NCBI GenBank assembly: GCA_027475525.1
Contig: JAMWFC010000051.1
Location: forward strand, 1,811,205 to 1,875,204
DNA length: 64,000 bases
Reading direction: 5' to 3'
DNA from: Macrolepiota albuminosa
Taxonomy: Eukaryota > Basidiomycota > Agaricomycetes > Agaricales > Agaricaceae
In this document: positions 11,901 through 22,580 of the stretch, piece after piece
Layout of the letters: the number at the start of each line of letters is the position of its first letter
Position numbering within the stretch: position 1 is the first letter of the stretch
Notes under the pieces: model-generated
The model's database searches: none
Told to the model about the DNA's origin: nothing
Seen by the model: only the letters and a program-made list of their open reading frames with translations
Position numbers and translations under genes: made by a program

Positions 11901-12481
11901 TCTTCTTTACGATCCTTAGAGAAGAATATGCCTAATGAAAGCATTAAACAGCGGTAGGTTCGTTGTCAACGGCAGATCCGTACCAGCATATGGATCGACA
12001 TCTACTATTGTCTTGCCGCCAGATGGCCGAGCCTCGAAGTCGGAATCGTAGTCGATATATTCTGCTTCTGCGATGAATAATCGTCAAGTTGTGACTACAT
12101 TGAAGGCATGTACCATCGTCATCCTCTGAAGCATCATCCGAACCCATATCCTCATCTTCATCATTTGGAGTCTATGTAATTGCACGCGTAAACCTCTGGA
12201 CAGTGTATACAAGCTGGTTATACACACTGCAGGACGTGTCCGCTTCGATTCACTGACTGATGCCATTGGACTATCCTGGTCGTCCGACACGTTGTCAAAT
12301 GCGCCTTCAAAGATTTTCTCCGCTGCCCGCATCACATCTTTGTACTGACGAAGTGCTGCCCGAGCTTGAGCGAGGGTCGCCCCCTTGTACGATCCGCGCG
12401 TTTCAGCGTGTGGGACAGACTCATTCATACACGATGAGGGCAGCTCACCATCTCAAGTAGCTGCTGCACTTCCGCCTGCAT
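8970..12481 (-). CDS. Large E2-type protein: UBA-like + Cys-rich zinc region + C-terminal UBC domain
   Basis: Predicted ubiquitin-conjugating enzyme of the large BIRC6/UBE2O-like class. ATG 12481; exon 1 is 33 nt (12481-12449). The N-terminus QQLLEMGATLAQARAALRQY looks like a UBA domain. An acidic stretch follows, then a Cys-rich part (about residues 200-290) with CSCPHCGVSVKR and CKACNSDFCLACGE resembling an IBR/RING-type zinc site. A long helical middle comes next. The UBC fold reads ITGPEGTPY, LFDIFLGSTYNQSPPNV, FRFNPNLYADGKVCLSLLG with the catalytic Cys in VCLSL, and EEPYLNEPGW, then AMLGNLRAPPEPFGDIIRTHF. Stop at 8970. A 77-bp duplication (9423-9576) lies at the exon/intron border near the UBC C-half. 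The join after EGTPY is uncertain: a small exon with YNG may be missed. Combining a zinc module and an E2 fold in one chain suggests an E2/E3 hybrid (inference). Confidence 0.85.
9423..9576. repeat. Exact 77-bp tandem duplication in the large E2 gene
   Basis: 9423-9499 equals 9500-9576; repeats the start of the exon encoding SIQSMILCEE plus part of the upstream intron. Confidence 0.95.
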
Positions 12482-12615
12482 GATGAACGAAACGGTTTCT
12501 CTTCGTCTCGGACGCTCAAGGGAATGTCAATTCTCTGATGAAGCCGGATAAGAAGAAACAAGTCTGCAAGTATGTAAAAGTGATGGACGCATACATGCCA
12601 ACAACAGTTAGTCAC

Positions 12616-12856
12616 ATGGAACACATCGCCACTGCGCGCTCAAGTACTGTTCAACATGGTATGAATTATCTTTAGAGTCCCATCAATACCTCCAGCTTTC
12701 AACTGGTGCCAGTGCTCTTATGTTCTCATCTCGGATAAGGCCACGCGCGCCTTCGCCATTGCGCACGAGGAGGGTTTCGTTGTCTGGGCATCATACACTC
12801 TCAATACAAATGCTGATCCTGCCGAAATGCTCTGGGATACGCTCGTTTTGGCCTAG
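12616..12856 (+). CDS. Unidentified small protein, about 67 aa
   Basis: A two-exon model, 12616-12658 and 12696-12856, with a 37-bp intron gives a 67-aa protein with the central part FNWCQCSYVLISDKATRAFA and the end MLWDTLVLA. Codons are mostly C/G-ending, like neighbouring genes. I do not recognise the family. It lies between the 5' end of the large E2 gene and the Cys/His protein at 12904. It could instead be the 3' part of a transcript whose start I do not see. The very short intron weakens the model. Confidence 0.35.
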
Positions 12857-12903
12857 AGCTCTTTCAAAATGGAGATAGGATCAGAAGCACATACTTCGCA
12901 TAG

Positions 12904-13797
12904 ATGGTGCCTCTTGTATGTGACAGTGACTTCGGACCCTTGGAGTGGCCATCGACCCGGGCTCTCGAGTTGTTGCGGGCTGAGGGCCATATCTACTGGC
13001 ATTGTCAAAATAATAACTGTTTCATGCTTCACGAGCATTGGCCTCTGGCGCAAAGAAGACAAAGACGAATTCCTACCCATGTCTACAATGGCTCTACCGA
13101 GAAAGTCGGCAGGGCGTATAAAAATGTCCTTGCCACCGAGCCGAATTACCTTCAAGACGAAATGGTCTACCTCCTCGCTCCCAGCACCGCATCCCCAAGT
13201 CTCACACTCTCCAAAATCTACAAAGCCGCAGTGACCAGCCCCGTTCCAACACGCGACGACATCCTCAGTCTCCTCCTTCAGCCCAGCACCACGCCCGGCG
13301 ATCTCCAGGCCATAACTGCCTTTCTCCAAGCCGCAGCGGCAGTCTCCCGCCTCCCGACATTCAGAGCCCTCCAACTCTCCGACACCATCCCGCGCCACTG
13401 CGTACGCTGTCACGCTTCCTACACCGACGCGCGGAACACTCACGGGGCGTGTGTCGTCCCGCATGTGTTCAATAATCACCAGTACATATGGCTCCGGGGA
13501 AATTTGTATGCAACGGCTGGATGCTGCAGGCGCGTCGAGAGGTTTGTCAGTCTGATTGGGCAAGAAGAGGACGCGCGCGCGCGTCTTGTTCAAGTTGGAG
13601 ACAGCACCTGTTATCGTGGATACCACACCGAGGACGTGGGAGAAATCGAGGCGGAGGGGGGGTATAATGACATAAATATACTGAGATGTGACGAGGGTGT
13701 GTGCATGCAGGAGGAGCTTTTGAAGCACACTCTGGAACGGCCTCTGTTTGCTGATTTTGGTAATATCGAGCCGCTGATGCCTCTACAGACCGTATAA
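12904..13797 (+). CDS. Conserved-looking fungal protein with Cys/His motif, function unknown
   Basis: Single open frame of 297 codons. The part from about residue 70 has coding character: strong C-ending codon bias and an ordered sequence (NYLQDEMVYLLAPSTASPSL). A possible zinc site reads CVRCHASYTDARNTHGAC followed by VPHVF, and the C-terminal part has CYRGYHTEDVGEIE and NDINILRCDEGVC. I associate this CxxCH...C...H plus GxHT layout with uncharacterised basidiomycete proteins (recollection, not checked). The first 60 residues are less convincing, and the true start may lie downstream or in an upstream exon, since an in-frame TAG directly precedes ATG 12904. A 291-codon frame is open on the opposite strand over the same DNA; I take it as a shadow produced by the codon bias. 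Confidence 0.6.
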   Translation: MVPLVCDSDFGPLEWPSTRALELLRAEGHIYWHCQNNNCFMLHEHWPLAQRRQRRIPTHVYNGSTEKVGRAYKNVLATEPNYLQDEMVYLLAPSTASPSLTLSKIYKAAVTSPVPTRDDILSLLLQPSTTPGDLQAITAFLQAAAAVSRLPTFRALQLSDTIPRHCVRCHASYTDARNTHGACVVPHVFNNHQYIWLRGNLYATAGCCRRVERFVSLIGQEEDARARLVQVGDSTCYRGYHTEDVGEIEAEGGYNDINILRCDEGVCMQEELLKHTLERPLFADFGNIEPLMPLQTV

Positions 13798-14191
13798 GGA
13801 ATTTGAACACTGTATTATCATAATACCTGTCTGTGGCGCACTGTGACCCGATTAGAACTCACGTCACCGAGCTCCGTTACAATAGGCGTCAATCGGACAT
13901 TAATTGCGGTCACATCGATGACGAGCCGCAATTTAGAGGTGTGTCCGATGCCATCACTCGATCACGTCAAGAAAGTGCAACAATCTAATAGAGATGGTTT
14001 ATAAAGTAGACATGGAAAATTGCATATTGTAAATGAGCAATATTGAAAATAGGAGTGTGAGACAGCAAAAGATATTAAAAAGATCCAGAAATGCCACCCA
14101 CAAGCCACAATCGCCTCGCTCGCTGCCTCGTTCCCAAGTAATCGCCAAATTTGTCGCGCGTGGCGCGATTGCGCGCATCGTTGGGGGGTAG
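13798..14191. other. Intergenic, convergent 3' ends
   Basis: 394 bp between the 3' ends of the 12904 gene (+) and the LONRF-type gene (-). I see no gene, tRNA or repeat in it. Confidence 0.5.
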
Positions 14192-16324
14192 TCATACGAT
14201 ACCACACCCGCTCGAGAACCACCTGATAAAGTCGGCAAGATGCACGGAAAGAACCGGCCAAAAGAAAAAGAGGATTCCAATCAGCAAAAGGCCTCTTGTC
14301 ACCACTCTAGGATAAAAGACGTTGTACCAATTGTTGTTCAGTTGCTCGATCCAGTGTACCACCAACAACAGCCTCAACCTGGGGCTTCGGATCGGGAGGA
14401 GCTTTGCCTTTTCGTGATCATCGATAGGGAGAATGGATGCAACCCAGTATGAGAAGGAGGACACGTCAGTAGGCATGTCACCATATGTGCTGGCTAGGCG
14501 CTGCACAATCCACGGGGCCGCGCCACGTTGAAGTTCGTCGAGAAAGGAGCGGCATTGTGCCATCAAGGCAGAATTGGACGGGTTAGTAGTTGCAAGGGGG
14601 ATCGGAGGTGGAGTAGGAGAAGCATTACGTGAAGGTGCAGGAGTGGTGGTGGGAGTAGAGACATCTTGATGTGTAGCTAGTTCGGCCTCGGTGACCTCCT
14701 GGGACGCATCTTGGACCTGAGTTGCCTCCTGTGTAGATGATCTAGCCTCTGGAGGATCGATGATTGCCGTGGAAGAAGGAGGGATAGTTGCCGGGACAGG
14801 ACGCTCTGTCAAATCTTCCAGGTAGTCATCGATACTAAGGATCTCGATTGAGCGATACAAACACTGCACAAGAAAAACTCACCGTTCGATGCGACCAACC
14901 ATATAGCCGTCAAGAGTTCCAATTTCAAGGATTCTGAATCGGTAAGTGCCCCATGTTTCGACATAACTGCGGCCATCGGGCTGCATTTGCACGCTTCGAA
15001 TCTCAAGCATCGTGCCATAGTCTAAATGGGGTGACAAACCGCCTTTGGAAGGCATGACCATACCAAAGGAGGGATTGGGGGATTCGAGGCATCGGCGGAG
15101 CATGAGGCGATACCTGAGAATTGGGGTCAGGCGGTAACTTGTGATCAGGGAAGAGAATACCTCGGCTCGAAAAAATGAAGAAGAGTTGGCATACCGGGAA
15201 AGGAGAGCTGGCAGACGAATATAGGAGTGTCAAGGCGTGCATCGCGCTCCTCGGCTTCGATTGTTTCTCCTCGTTCTCGATAGAGAGCAGGAAAGGCCTT
15301 GAGGACTGCGGGCAATGTGAAAAATACAGACAGAAAAGGAAAGAGATACGTACGAAGAGATAGTATGACCTGATTTTGGGGATGCTCTTGAAAATAGAGG
15401 AAGCCAGGGAGGTCTTGTCGGCAAAGAGGGCATGTAGCACCGTGATCGAGAGCACGGTGTAGACATTTTGTGCAAAAAGTCTGTTGACGATACTGAGAAG
15501 TGAAGGACGAGAAGAACAGATGGGAGACTTGCGTGTTGACAGGGGGTTGTTATGGGATCGTAGAAGAGATTGAAGCAGATCTCGCAGGTGAGCTCTGCAA
15601 GGAGATTCTTTTCGAAAAGGTCAGAGGCGGTGGGTGGAGGGGAAGGGGGGGACAGAGGTTGGTCGTGACGGACGGAGCGCTGCCGGGCGCTGGCTGCGAC
15701 GAGATGTGAGAGAAGATCGGGGCCGTCGTCGGTGTCGCAAGTCGGTGGGCGATGTCTCCGACGTTTCCGGGGGCGATTGGCTTCGTCCGCGGATCTAGGG
15801 CGACGGCGAGAGTAAGAAGAAGCAGGGGAGATCGACTGGACATTGGGCGAGTCTTCCGAGTCTTCCGAGTTGGTCGGGGTGGCGGGGTCTGGCTGGACGC
15901 GGACGATGAGATCGAGGACCTTGCTGAGGGTGACATCGACGCGTTGGGGGAGTGGGAGGACGGACGAGGACGGAGACGAAGAGGAAGAGGACGGGGCGGG
16001 GTGGTAGGCGACAGAGGAGGTGGGTGGGATGATTGGATGAGAAGGGGCAGGATGGGAACAACGGGGGACGGGACAGTGAGAGAGACAGGGACGGAGATGA
16101 TGGGCGCAGACGGAATGGCCACAGCGGAGGGTTGTTGGGGCGTGGAGACGGGCGTGGCAGACGGGACAACGTAGAAGAGGGAGAAGAGAAAGATGCATGG
16201 GAGGGGCTGGCGGGGGAGACGGGGTATTTGAGGAAACGGCGTGCGATGACGGCCCAGCATCGGGGTCGCGGGGGACGGACCGGGGATTGGGCGGGATGAA
16301 GGGATCGGAGCCGATGTTGGCCAT
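14192..16324 (-). CDS. LONRF-type protein: two RING fingers and a LON substrate-binding domain
   Basis: Predicted RING E3 ligase with a Lon-protease-like N-terminal domain. Start ATG 16324 (MANIGSDPFIPPNP). Exons: 16324-15533, 15480-15354, 15305-15161, 15113-14883, 14834-14328, 14222-14192. The first RING-like region has CPVCHARLHAPTTLRCGHSVC; the second reads [21 protein letters not shown], then CLHRALDHGATCPLC. The LON domain follows: LDTPIFVCQLSFPGMPTLLH, FEPRYRLMLRRCLE, SFGMVMP, then LLVVHWIEQLNNNWWFSSG at the C-terminus. A Ser/Thr/Pro-rich insert sits in the LON domain (around 14640-14810). The intron after CQH (15532-15481) begins with GC in a GCAAGT context. Divergent from the STB6-like gene with only 99 bp between start codons. 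The family assignment is firm; the substrate is unknown. Confidence 0.94.
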
Positions 16325-16423
16325 GGCTGAGAGCGATCGAGACACTCGGTGAGCGCTCGAGCGATCGGCCACGTGCGCCGAGCGACGATCGAGACGCACG
16401 TGCACTCCTCGCGTCATCCCGCC
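16325..16423. promoter_or_regulatory. 99-bp bidirectional promoter with CGATCG palindromes and two E-boxes
   Basis: Between the divergent LONRF-type and STB6-like start codons. CGATCG occurs at 16334-16339, 16362-16367 and 16386-16391; CACGTG E-boxes at 16370-16375 and 16397-16402; CTCGAG at 16356-16361. The spacing suggests shared control by a palindrome-binding factor such as a class-B bHLH protein (inference). Confidence 0.6.
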
Positions 16424-19400
16424 ATGCTCAGCCCGCCCCGCCCGCGACAGCACCCGCCCACTCCGGCCCGCCGCCCGCCGCCGTCGCAGCTGCTCATCCC
16501 TGCGACCCACCGCGGCGACCCGGCCCGCTCGCTTGGAATTGCGCTGCGCTTCGAGGTTGTGGACGCGTCGCTGGCGGTGGATGGGTACCAGATGTATGCG
16601 GTCGAGAAATGGTGAGTCGAGCGTCACTGTTGCCCGCGAGCTCATCCCCGCAGGCTCCTCGAACGCAGCAGAGCCCCCGCCGTCCTCCTCGTCTACACCG
16701 GCGACCCCGCACACAAGGCTCGTCTGGCCTCCCCTCGTCATCCTCCTCGCTGACACGTGCACAGGTCTCTGTCTTTTCCATCCGGCCCCACTCTGATCTG
16801 TCCCCTGCGCTTGCCCAGGCTGAGTGGGACAAGGCCCTCGCACACTTCTGCCGCGATGGTGCCCGTCCAAAGCCAGTGCGTCCTTCTCTCCTCACACACA
16901 CCCGCTCTCACTCTGCCAGACCCATGCCGGCGTCCTCATGGCCACGTCTCTCGCTCACTTTCGCTCCGACTACACCATCGTTCTCATCCCCGATGGCAAC
17001 TTCCTAGCTGTCCGCGATCAGCTCTACACAAACATCAATCTCCTAAGAATGGGCTGCTCTGGCCGTAGTGCACTGACCCTCGAGGATCCAAGGTCCAATC
17101 TTGTCTCTTCACCTCCTCTCCCATCTCATCCGTTCCTCTAGTGACGCAACAAAATCCCGCTTCATCTCCACCTACCTCATGCCCCAGTCGATCGCCGGCC
17201 CATCAGACACCCTCTCTCCTCTCATCAAGCCCCGCTCTCACTCCCACTCTCAGTCTTCCTCCGTCCACAACCTTGTCAAATATACTTCCGAAAACTCCGC
17301 TGCATCCTCGAGCTCCGTGTCTAAACCAGCCATGGGTCCAGGCCTTCCAGACTCCCGGCCCAAGCAAAAGGCTAAGCCTGACAACTCGGCGTTCATTGCC
17401 ACCGTTCTCGAACTTGTCAAGCTTATTCAGGCCGGCCTTTCTCTATTTGGCATGTACGGCGTCTTCCCAAAGTCCCAGATCATCTGTCCCCATCTGGACG
17501 GCCTCTTGTGTGACGAAACTGTCGATGGTATCCGCCGGTGGATCCTTGACATTGGCCAGCCCTGTGTTAATCTAGAGGTGTGAATCTCCCTCTGTACGCT
17601 AGTCTTTTCGTTCAACCTTCCCTAGTCAGTGGAACGAATAGCCGATCCAATGTTCGTGTCCGCTCTCATCAGCCTTGTCCTCTCTGTCAGAAACAAACTT
17701 GCCGCAATAGGTTACTCCAATGTAATTCCACAGTCCCTTCTGCTTTCCCTATCTAACCACTGCCCCAGCTCGTACCCAAAGACCCGTTCCTCCAACCCCA
17801 TCTTTTCATGCGTGCCCTTACAGCATTTTTTCAAACGACCAATATCACCACCATTTCCTTTCCAAACCAGGATCCCTTTTCTACGCATTCCCACCCTACC
17901 TCCGGCAACATTCAAGGCGGGACACACATACTTCCTCCCTCCACCAGGATCCCTTTTCTACGCATTCCCACCCTACCTCCGGCAACATTCAAGGCGGGAC
18001 ACACATACTTCCTCCCTCCTACACCACCTCATTCCCACCTCCCTACCGTCATTAACACCCTCTACCTCTGGCTCCTCAGACCCCGCCACATCCACCTCTC
18101 CTCCACCATCCACACAAGCGGTACTTACGCGCGAGCTCATCGACGCCATCGGTCTAGCGTACGACGGCAAGGGCGGCACAGCCGACTCTCGCGTGGGCGG
18201 CGGACGCGTACGACGCGCCCTACGCGAGAAACTACGCGCAGGGATAGAAAGCGATGCCGAGACTCTCGCGTGGGCGGCGGACGCGTACGACGCGCCCTAC
18301 GCGAGAAACTACGCGCAGGGATAGAAAGCGATGCCGACGCTGGGTCCCCTGGCGCAGAACGCGGCGCGACCAGTGGCGGAGAGGGCGGCGGGAGTGGCAT
18401 CGGGATCGTCGGCAGCGACCATCGCGAGGCGAAAGACCGAGAGAGGGAAAAGGAGTCGCTCGGCGGTTCAGGCACTGGTGTGGGCTCCAGCGGGGGTCAG
18501 ATTTTGAGTGGCATCGGCAGCTTTGCGAGTGGCCTTGGGTTGTCTGTTGGGCCTGGTGCGTCGGGCGCGACGGGTGCGGGTACTCTGATGGAGGCGACCT
18601 GTGATTTGGGGTCTTTGGTGAGGTATATCTATCCAAAGGATTGGAAGGGCAAAGGCAAGGGCAAAAGGGCGATACGGAGGAGGGGAGATGAAGCGGATTT
18701 ATTGGGTGTTGGCTTGGGGTATGGGTATGGGGGTGGGAAGGAGAAGGAGAAGGATGGCAGTGTTGGCTTGAGTGTTAGGGCATTGTGGAGTGGACAGGTC
18801 AATTCCATTGTCAAACTAAGACAGTGGGAGGCAGAGCAAGAAAGGGAAAAGGTATGTGGGTCGCCTCCTGCGGATAAAAAGAGGGACAGGTGGGCGTTGA
18901 GTGATGGCGATGTTGATGATTCTGTTGGTGTCCTGGCCAAGTCGGAAACCGAGGAAGAGAGTGATACAGGCATCCAACAAGCCTTTAGAGGTATGTGGGG
19001 CGAAAAGGTGCAAAAGAAACTTGGCTCCTGGACCAAGTAGGTCATGTACCTAGCTTGATCCTTGACACTTGACACTAAATCCTTCTCAGGCTGCATAAGA
19101 AGAAGGGCAATGCGAGTCTTGACTTGAGAGGTGATAATAGCTCAACTCAGGTCGATGCCCTAGCCACTTCACGCCCAGAAATGTCGCGGGGTAAATCAAT
19201 GACATTATCTCCTATATTGGCACCAATGGTTTTTTCGGGGTGAGAGCAATTTACGTTCTACGGTTTCTTATCGATGACAGGTGTTCCGTAGAGCGGACGG
19301 CGAGCCAGATGACGATGACTTGCTTAGCAGTGGCCAAACTTCTCCCATAGGTACTCAAGATTTCTCATCACTTTTATTGCGCCAGATGACGATGACTTGC

Positions 19401-20718
19401 TTAGCAGTGGCCAAACTTCTCCCATAGGTACTCAAGATTTCTCATCACTTTATTGCGAAGGTTACCAACTTCTTTATAGACGACCTACGGCCTAGTCCCT
19501 TTTCTCTAATCCAAGACGCGCGATCCCTTGAAAACACGTCTCTCCCAACTTCTGAATACGAGCGCAAAGTCACCGAGTTCAACCAAAAACGGCCATGGGG
19601 CAACCGAAAGCCTCACGATCGAATATCTACTTGGGCGGACCCTCTTAGTGCCCGAGAACTTCTCACAGAGAGGTTGGATCTAAACAGGTGTATGCGATCT
19701 AGACGCCGGAGGAGGGCGGGTACGAGCACATCGGCGTCTGAGGACTCGGATGGGTATGAGTCCTCGCAGGAAGATGAAGGTTCGCTAAAGCTCAAAGAGA
19801 CTCTTGGTCAACAGAGGTAAGCGTACCTCCTTTCCACTTTACATACCTTTTTTTCATTCCTTCTCACTCAGGCGGAGGAGCTTTCACGACATTAGCTCCT
19901 TACGAGGCATGCGTGTCATGCATACTGAGCACATGCGAGTAGACGTCGAACTGGCCGGTCAGCTCCTTATAATGTCAAGACGCGAGCAACATCTCCAAAA
20001 CGTCATCGCATGTCTCCAAGTCCTCACCAGCACACTATCCAGCACCAACTCGCAACTGCGGGAAGACTACACCACCCACGCGCCCTTCATCTCCGAGCTC
20101 GACACGCACGCCCAAGTGATCTCCAATATCGACGTCGAGAACGCCAAAGCAGACAAGATGTCGCAGGCCACAAACACACTTCGGTACGAGGCGGAACAGT
20201 TCCGCGTGCAAGACCTCTGGCACGCCGCTATGCCTTCCCGACAAAAGGTCTTTGAGCTCCGCGAAAAGGTCTTTGGGACGGGCGGGCGGCGTCTTCCTCC
20301 GGGTGTCCACGGTGCCCATGGGAAATTCAATCGGTTGCAGTGGACGCTTGATGGGAAGGAAAGGCTGGTGGATCATCTGGGTCGCACGGAGAGCGAGGCG
20401 GAGGAGGAGGAACCGGGTATGCCGTACCTGGGGTTACAGGAGGAGGATGAGGATGAGGACGTGGTGCAGCACCCCGGTATCAAACCCATGTGGCTGTTGC
20501 GTTTCTTTACAAGTTGGGGAGCAAGATGGGGAGTTTTCGCTGCAGCGGCTTCGGAGCCACAGCCTTCGGATGAGGGTTCAAAACAGGATACACCCCAGAG
20601 CATACCTGACGTTAGTGTGAATGAAATGGAAGAGGATCTAGGGGAAAACAAGTCTCCGCCCCCCGATCTGCCCGATGCAGAAGATGAATCGATATCACCT
20701 GTCTCTGTTTCTCGTTGA
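16424..20718 (+). CDS. STB6-like N-terminal domain protein
   Basis: Large fungal protein related to yeast STB2/STB6 (SIN3-binding group); biochemical role unknown. ATG 16424. Exons: 16424-16611, 16654-16717, 16765-16875, 16920-17092, 17142-17577, 17626-17721, 17769-19036, 19090 onward, with a final exon ending at 20718. Key segments: DGYQMYAVEKWLLERSRAPA, VYTGDPAHK, FRSDYTIVLIPDGNFL, NINLLRMGCSGRSALTLEDP, then FLQPHLFMRALTAFF. The middle is Gly/Ser/Glu-rich and low complexity; the C-terminal third is helical (HMRVDVELAGQLLIMSRREQ) and ends acidic. The intron at 16718-16764 starts with GC. Three 77-bp duplications (17866, 18184, 19304) interrupt it. Frame across the first needs one extra A at 17865, giving SFPKPGSLFYAFPPYLR; the phase around 19240 also needs one base in a T run. 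Confidence 0.85.
17866..18019. repeat. Exact 77-bp tandem duplication in the STB6-like gene
   Basis: 17866-17942 equals 17943-18019. One A is missing at the left edge (A run) relative to the restored frame. Confidence 0.96.
18184..18337. repeat. Exact 77-bp tandem duplication in the STB6-like gene
   Basis: 18184-18260 equals 18261-18337, in GC-rich coding DNA where two frames are open; simple removal of one copy keeps the main frame. Confidence 0.95.
19304..19456. repeat. 77-bp tandem duplication whose copies differ by one T
   Basis: Copy one (19304-19380) has four T near its end where copy two (19381-19456) has three; otherwise identical. Covers an exon end and its intron in the STB6-like gene. 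Confidence 0.95.
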
Positions 20719-20740
20719 GATTGATTTTTGTCATGTACAT

Positions 20741-20894
20741 GTATTCTATAATCTTCGTGGGCACATCACAGCATGCAATAATGTAAACCATTAAATTATC
20801 ACAAGTCAAATTGATAAGTATTCTATAATCTTCGTGGGCACATCACAGCATGCAATAATGTAAACCATTAAATTATCACAAGTCAAATTGATAA
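20741..20894. repeat. Exact 77-bp tandem duplication, convergent 3' region
   Basis: 20741-20817 equals 20818-20894, between the 3' ends of the STB6-like gene and the CCDC47 gene. Confidence 0.95.
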
Positions 20895-20916
20895 ATATTC
20901 CAAGAACGCAATTCGA

Positions 20917-22377
20917 TCATTTACGGATGACCTTTCCTTGCGACTTGCGCAACATACGCTTGCGTTCCTTTTCCATGTGCTAGGATCACTCGGGTTAGAG
21001 GAATGATTGCATGGAAAACCCAAAATCAAAACCTTTTGTTGCTCGGCTGCAGGTAGTTTAGCAATCTTTTCCTTCTCCAGTCTGCGTTTTGCTGCCTTCT
21101 TATCTTCAGCGGCTTGTTGTTCCTGGGATAAAAGTTCAAGCGATGCATGCCAATCAAGGAGGACGCAACGCACCTCTTCTTTCTTTTCCTTCTCTGCGTC
21201 TGCTCTAAGACTCTTGTCCAGCTCGTCCCTGACCTTCTTGAGTTTGATTTTGGTCTCTGGACGAAGGTGGATGGTATGGAGAGAGTCAATGAACGAGAAA
21301 ATCGCAGAAACTAGGTCGGCAGTATCTTCAACTCGGCTGGGCAGGGTAAGGCTCAGAATGACATGCTTTTGGCGCTTATTGAGAGGAAGAGGACTTTCGG
21401 GGCGTTGACGAGGCTGATCGGTGACCTACATGCAAGTTATCATGATACATTCGACGCGAGGAAACTGGTGACGAACAGATAATGAGCGAAAATAGGGCAG
21501 CACTTTGGGATTGTTCAGAGCAGTGACGAGAGCAGGTTTGAGGAGGTTGTCGGTAATATCAGCAAACTCTATGAACGGTCAATATCGGACGGGTGAATTG
21601 TAATAAAGTGAGACATCTACCCGACATGACAGAAAGCGAAGAAGGAAGAGCAGGATTCTCAGAGGTCTTTGTGAATGTCTGCAAATAGTATTAGCACTAG
21701 ATCAAAACCCAAGCCAACAGAATGAGCATACCAGGTCCCATCGGTCTTGTTTAATGGACAAGAACTCATCCTTCGCGACGATGGCCCAGACAAAGTCATG
21801 GGGTAAAGCTCCAGGAGCAAGCTTAAAGTCAAGAGTCACGTCATCCTTCGGACGGTAGTGCAGATCAATAAAAGTCCATGCAAAGTGGTAGATGTATTGG
21901 AAGAGATCGTGACGTGGCTTGAGGGTGTAGACGGTGTGGAGAGAGGCAACATTGCGACGTCCCGTAGAGAAGGTATAAAAGTCAGAGTATCCATCTTGAG
22001 TCAGACGCTTCTTTCCGAGCGGTCTCGAGAACTGTTTTTCGAGCAGAGGTATGTACGCGTTGAACCTTGCAGGCGTAGACGTCAGTACCTGCACGCGTGT
22101 CACAGAACATGAGGTACCATCTGTTGGCCTTGGACTTGTTCCTGTATATTCCCAGGTATGTAGACGCGAGATAGATGACGATACCAGTCAGCAGGTACAG
22201 CTCGAGTTGGAAGACTGAGCCAAAAATGTAAATGATTGTCTCACGACAAATGGAGGACTCACGGGCAGGCCGGAAGACGAAGATGCCCCACTTGAATTGG
22301 AGGCCGTCGTATTCTGGGGGATTGATGTGAGGCGGGGGTGTGAGGACCTGGAGGATTCGCTGGAGGAAAGAGGCCAT
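20917..22377 (-). CDS. CCDC47 homolog (DUF1682), ER membrane PAT-complex subunit
   Basis: Single-pass ER membrane protein; animal CCDC47 is part of the PAT/multipass translocon and affects calcium handling. ATG 22377 (MASFLQRILQVLTPPPHINP). The membrane helix is LYLLTGIVIYLASTYLGIY near residue 50. The conserved DUF1682 core reads DGYSDFYTFSTGRRNVASLH, LTLDFKLAPGALPHDFVWA-like (here VTLDFKLAPGALPHDFVWA) and VAKDEFLSIKQDRWDL. The C-terminus is a long basic coiled coil, EEQQAAEDKKAAKRRLEKEK-like, ending KVIRK with a stop at 20917-20919; this basic tail fits ribosome contact as in the animal protein. At least seven exons. No duplication inside the coding part. Start codons of this gene and the 22555 gene are 177 bp apart (about 100 bp after de-duplication). 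Confidence 0.93.
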
Positions 22378-22426
22378 GTCGGACTTGTCTCACAATTCCG
22401 GAGGCAGATGTGGTCGGCAGATGCCG

Positions 22427-22580
22427 ATCTCTCTTTCTATACTTTGTATCACTTGCCCGATGTGATTCTTCTATTCGATGCCTCCCTTGCCATCTCGCGA
22501 TTCATCTCTCTTTCTATACTTTGTATCACTTGCCCGATGTGATTCTTCTATTCGATGCCTCCCTTGCCATCTCGCGATTC
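22427..22580. repeat. Exact 77-bp tandem duplication over the start of the 22555 gene
   Basis: 22427-22503 equals 22504-22580; it duplicates the start codon (22478 and 22555), so the upstream ATG is probably not real. Confidence 0.95.

Noticed and set aside
12853..13728. 291-codon open frame on the minus strand opposite the 12904 gene
   Set aside because: It mirrors the plus-strand codon bias, has no recognisable motif, and the plus frame carries the ordered Cys/His pattern.
15550..16300. Long open frames on both strands over the LONRF-type 5' region
   Set aside because: They are shadows in GC-rich, low-complexity coding DNA; only one frame contains the RING motifs.
18184..18337. Alternative reading with TLAWAADAYDAPYARNYAQG in the STB6-like gene
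   Set aside because: Reaching that frame needs two bases added or one removed at the joint, whereas the other frame stays open through the duplication and continues to 19036.
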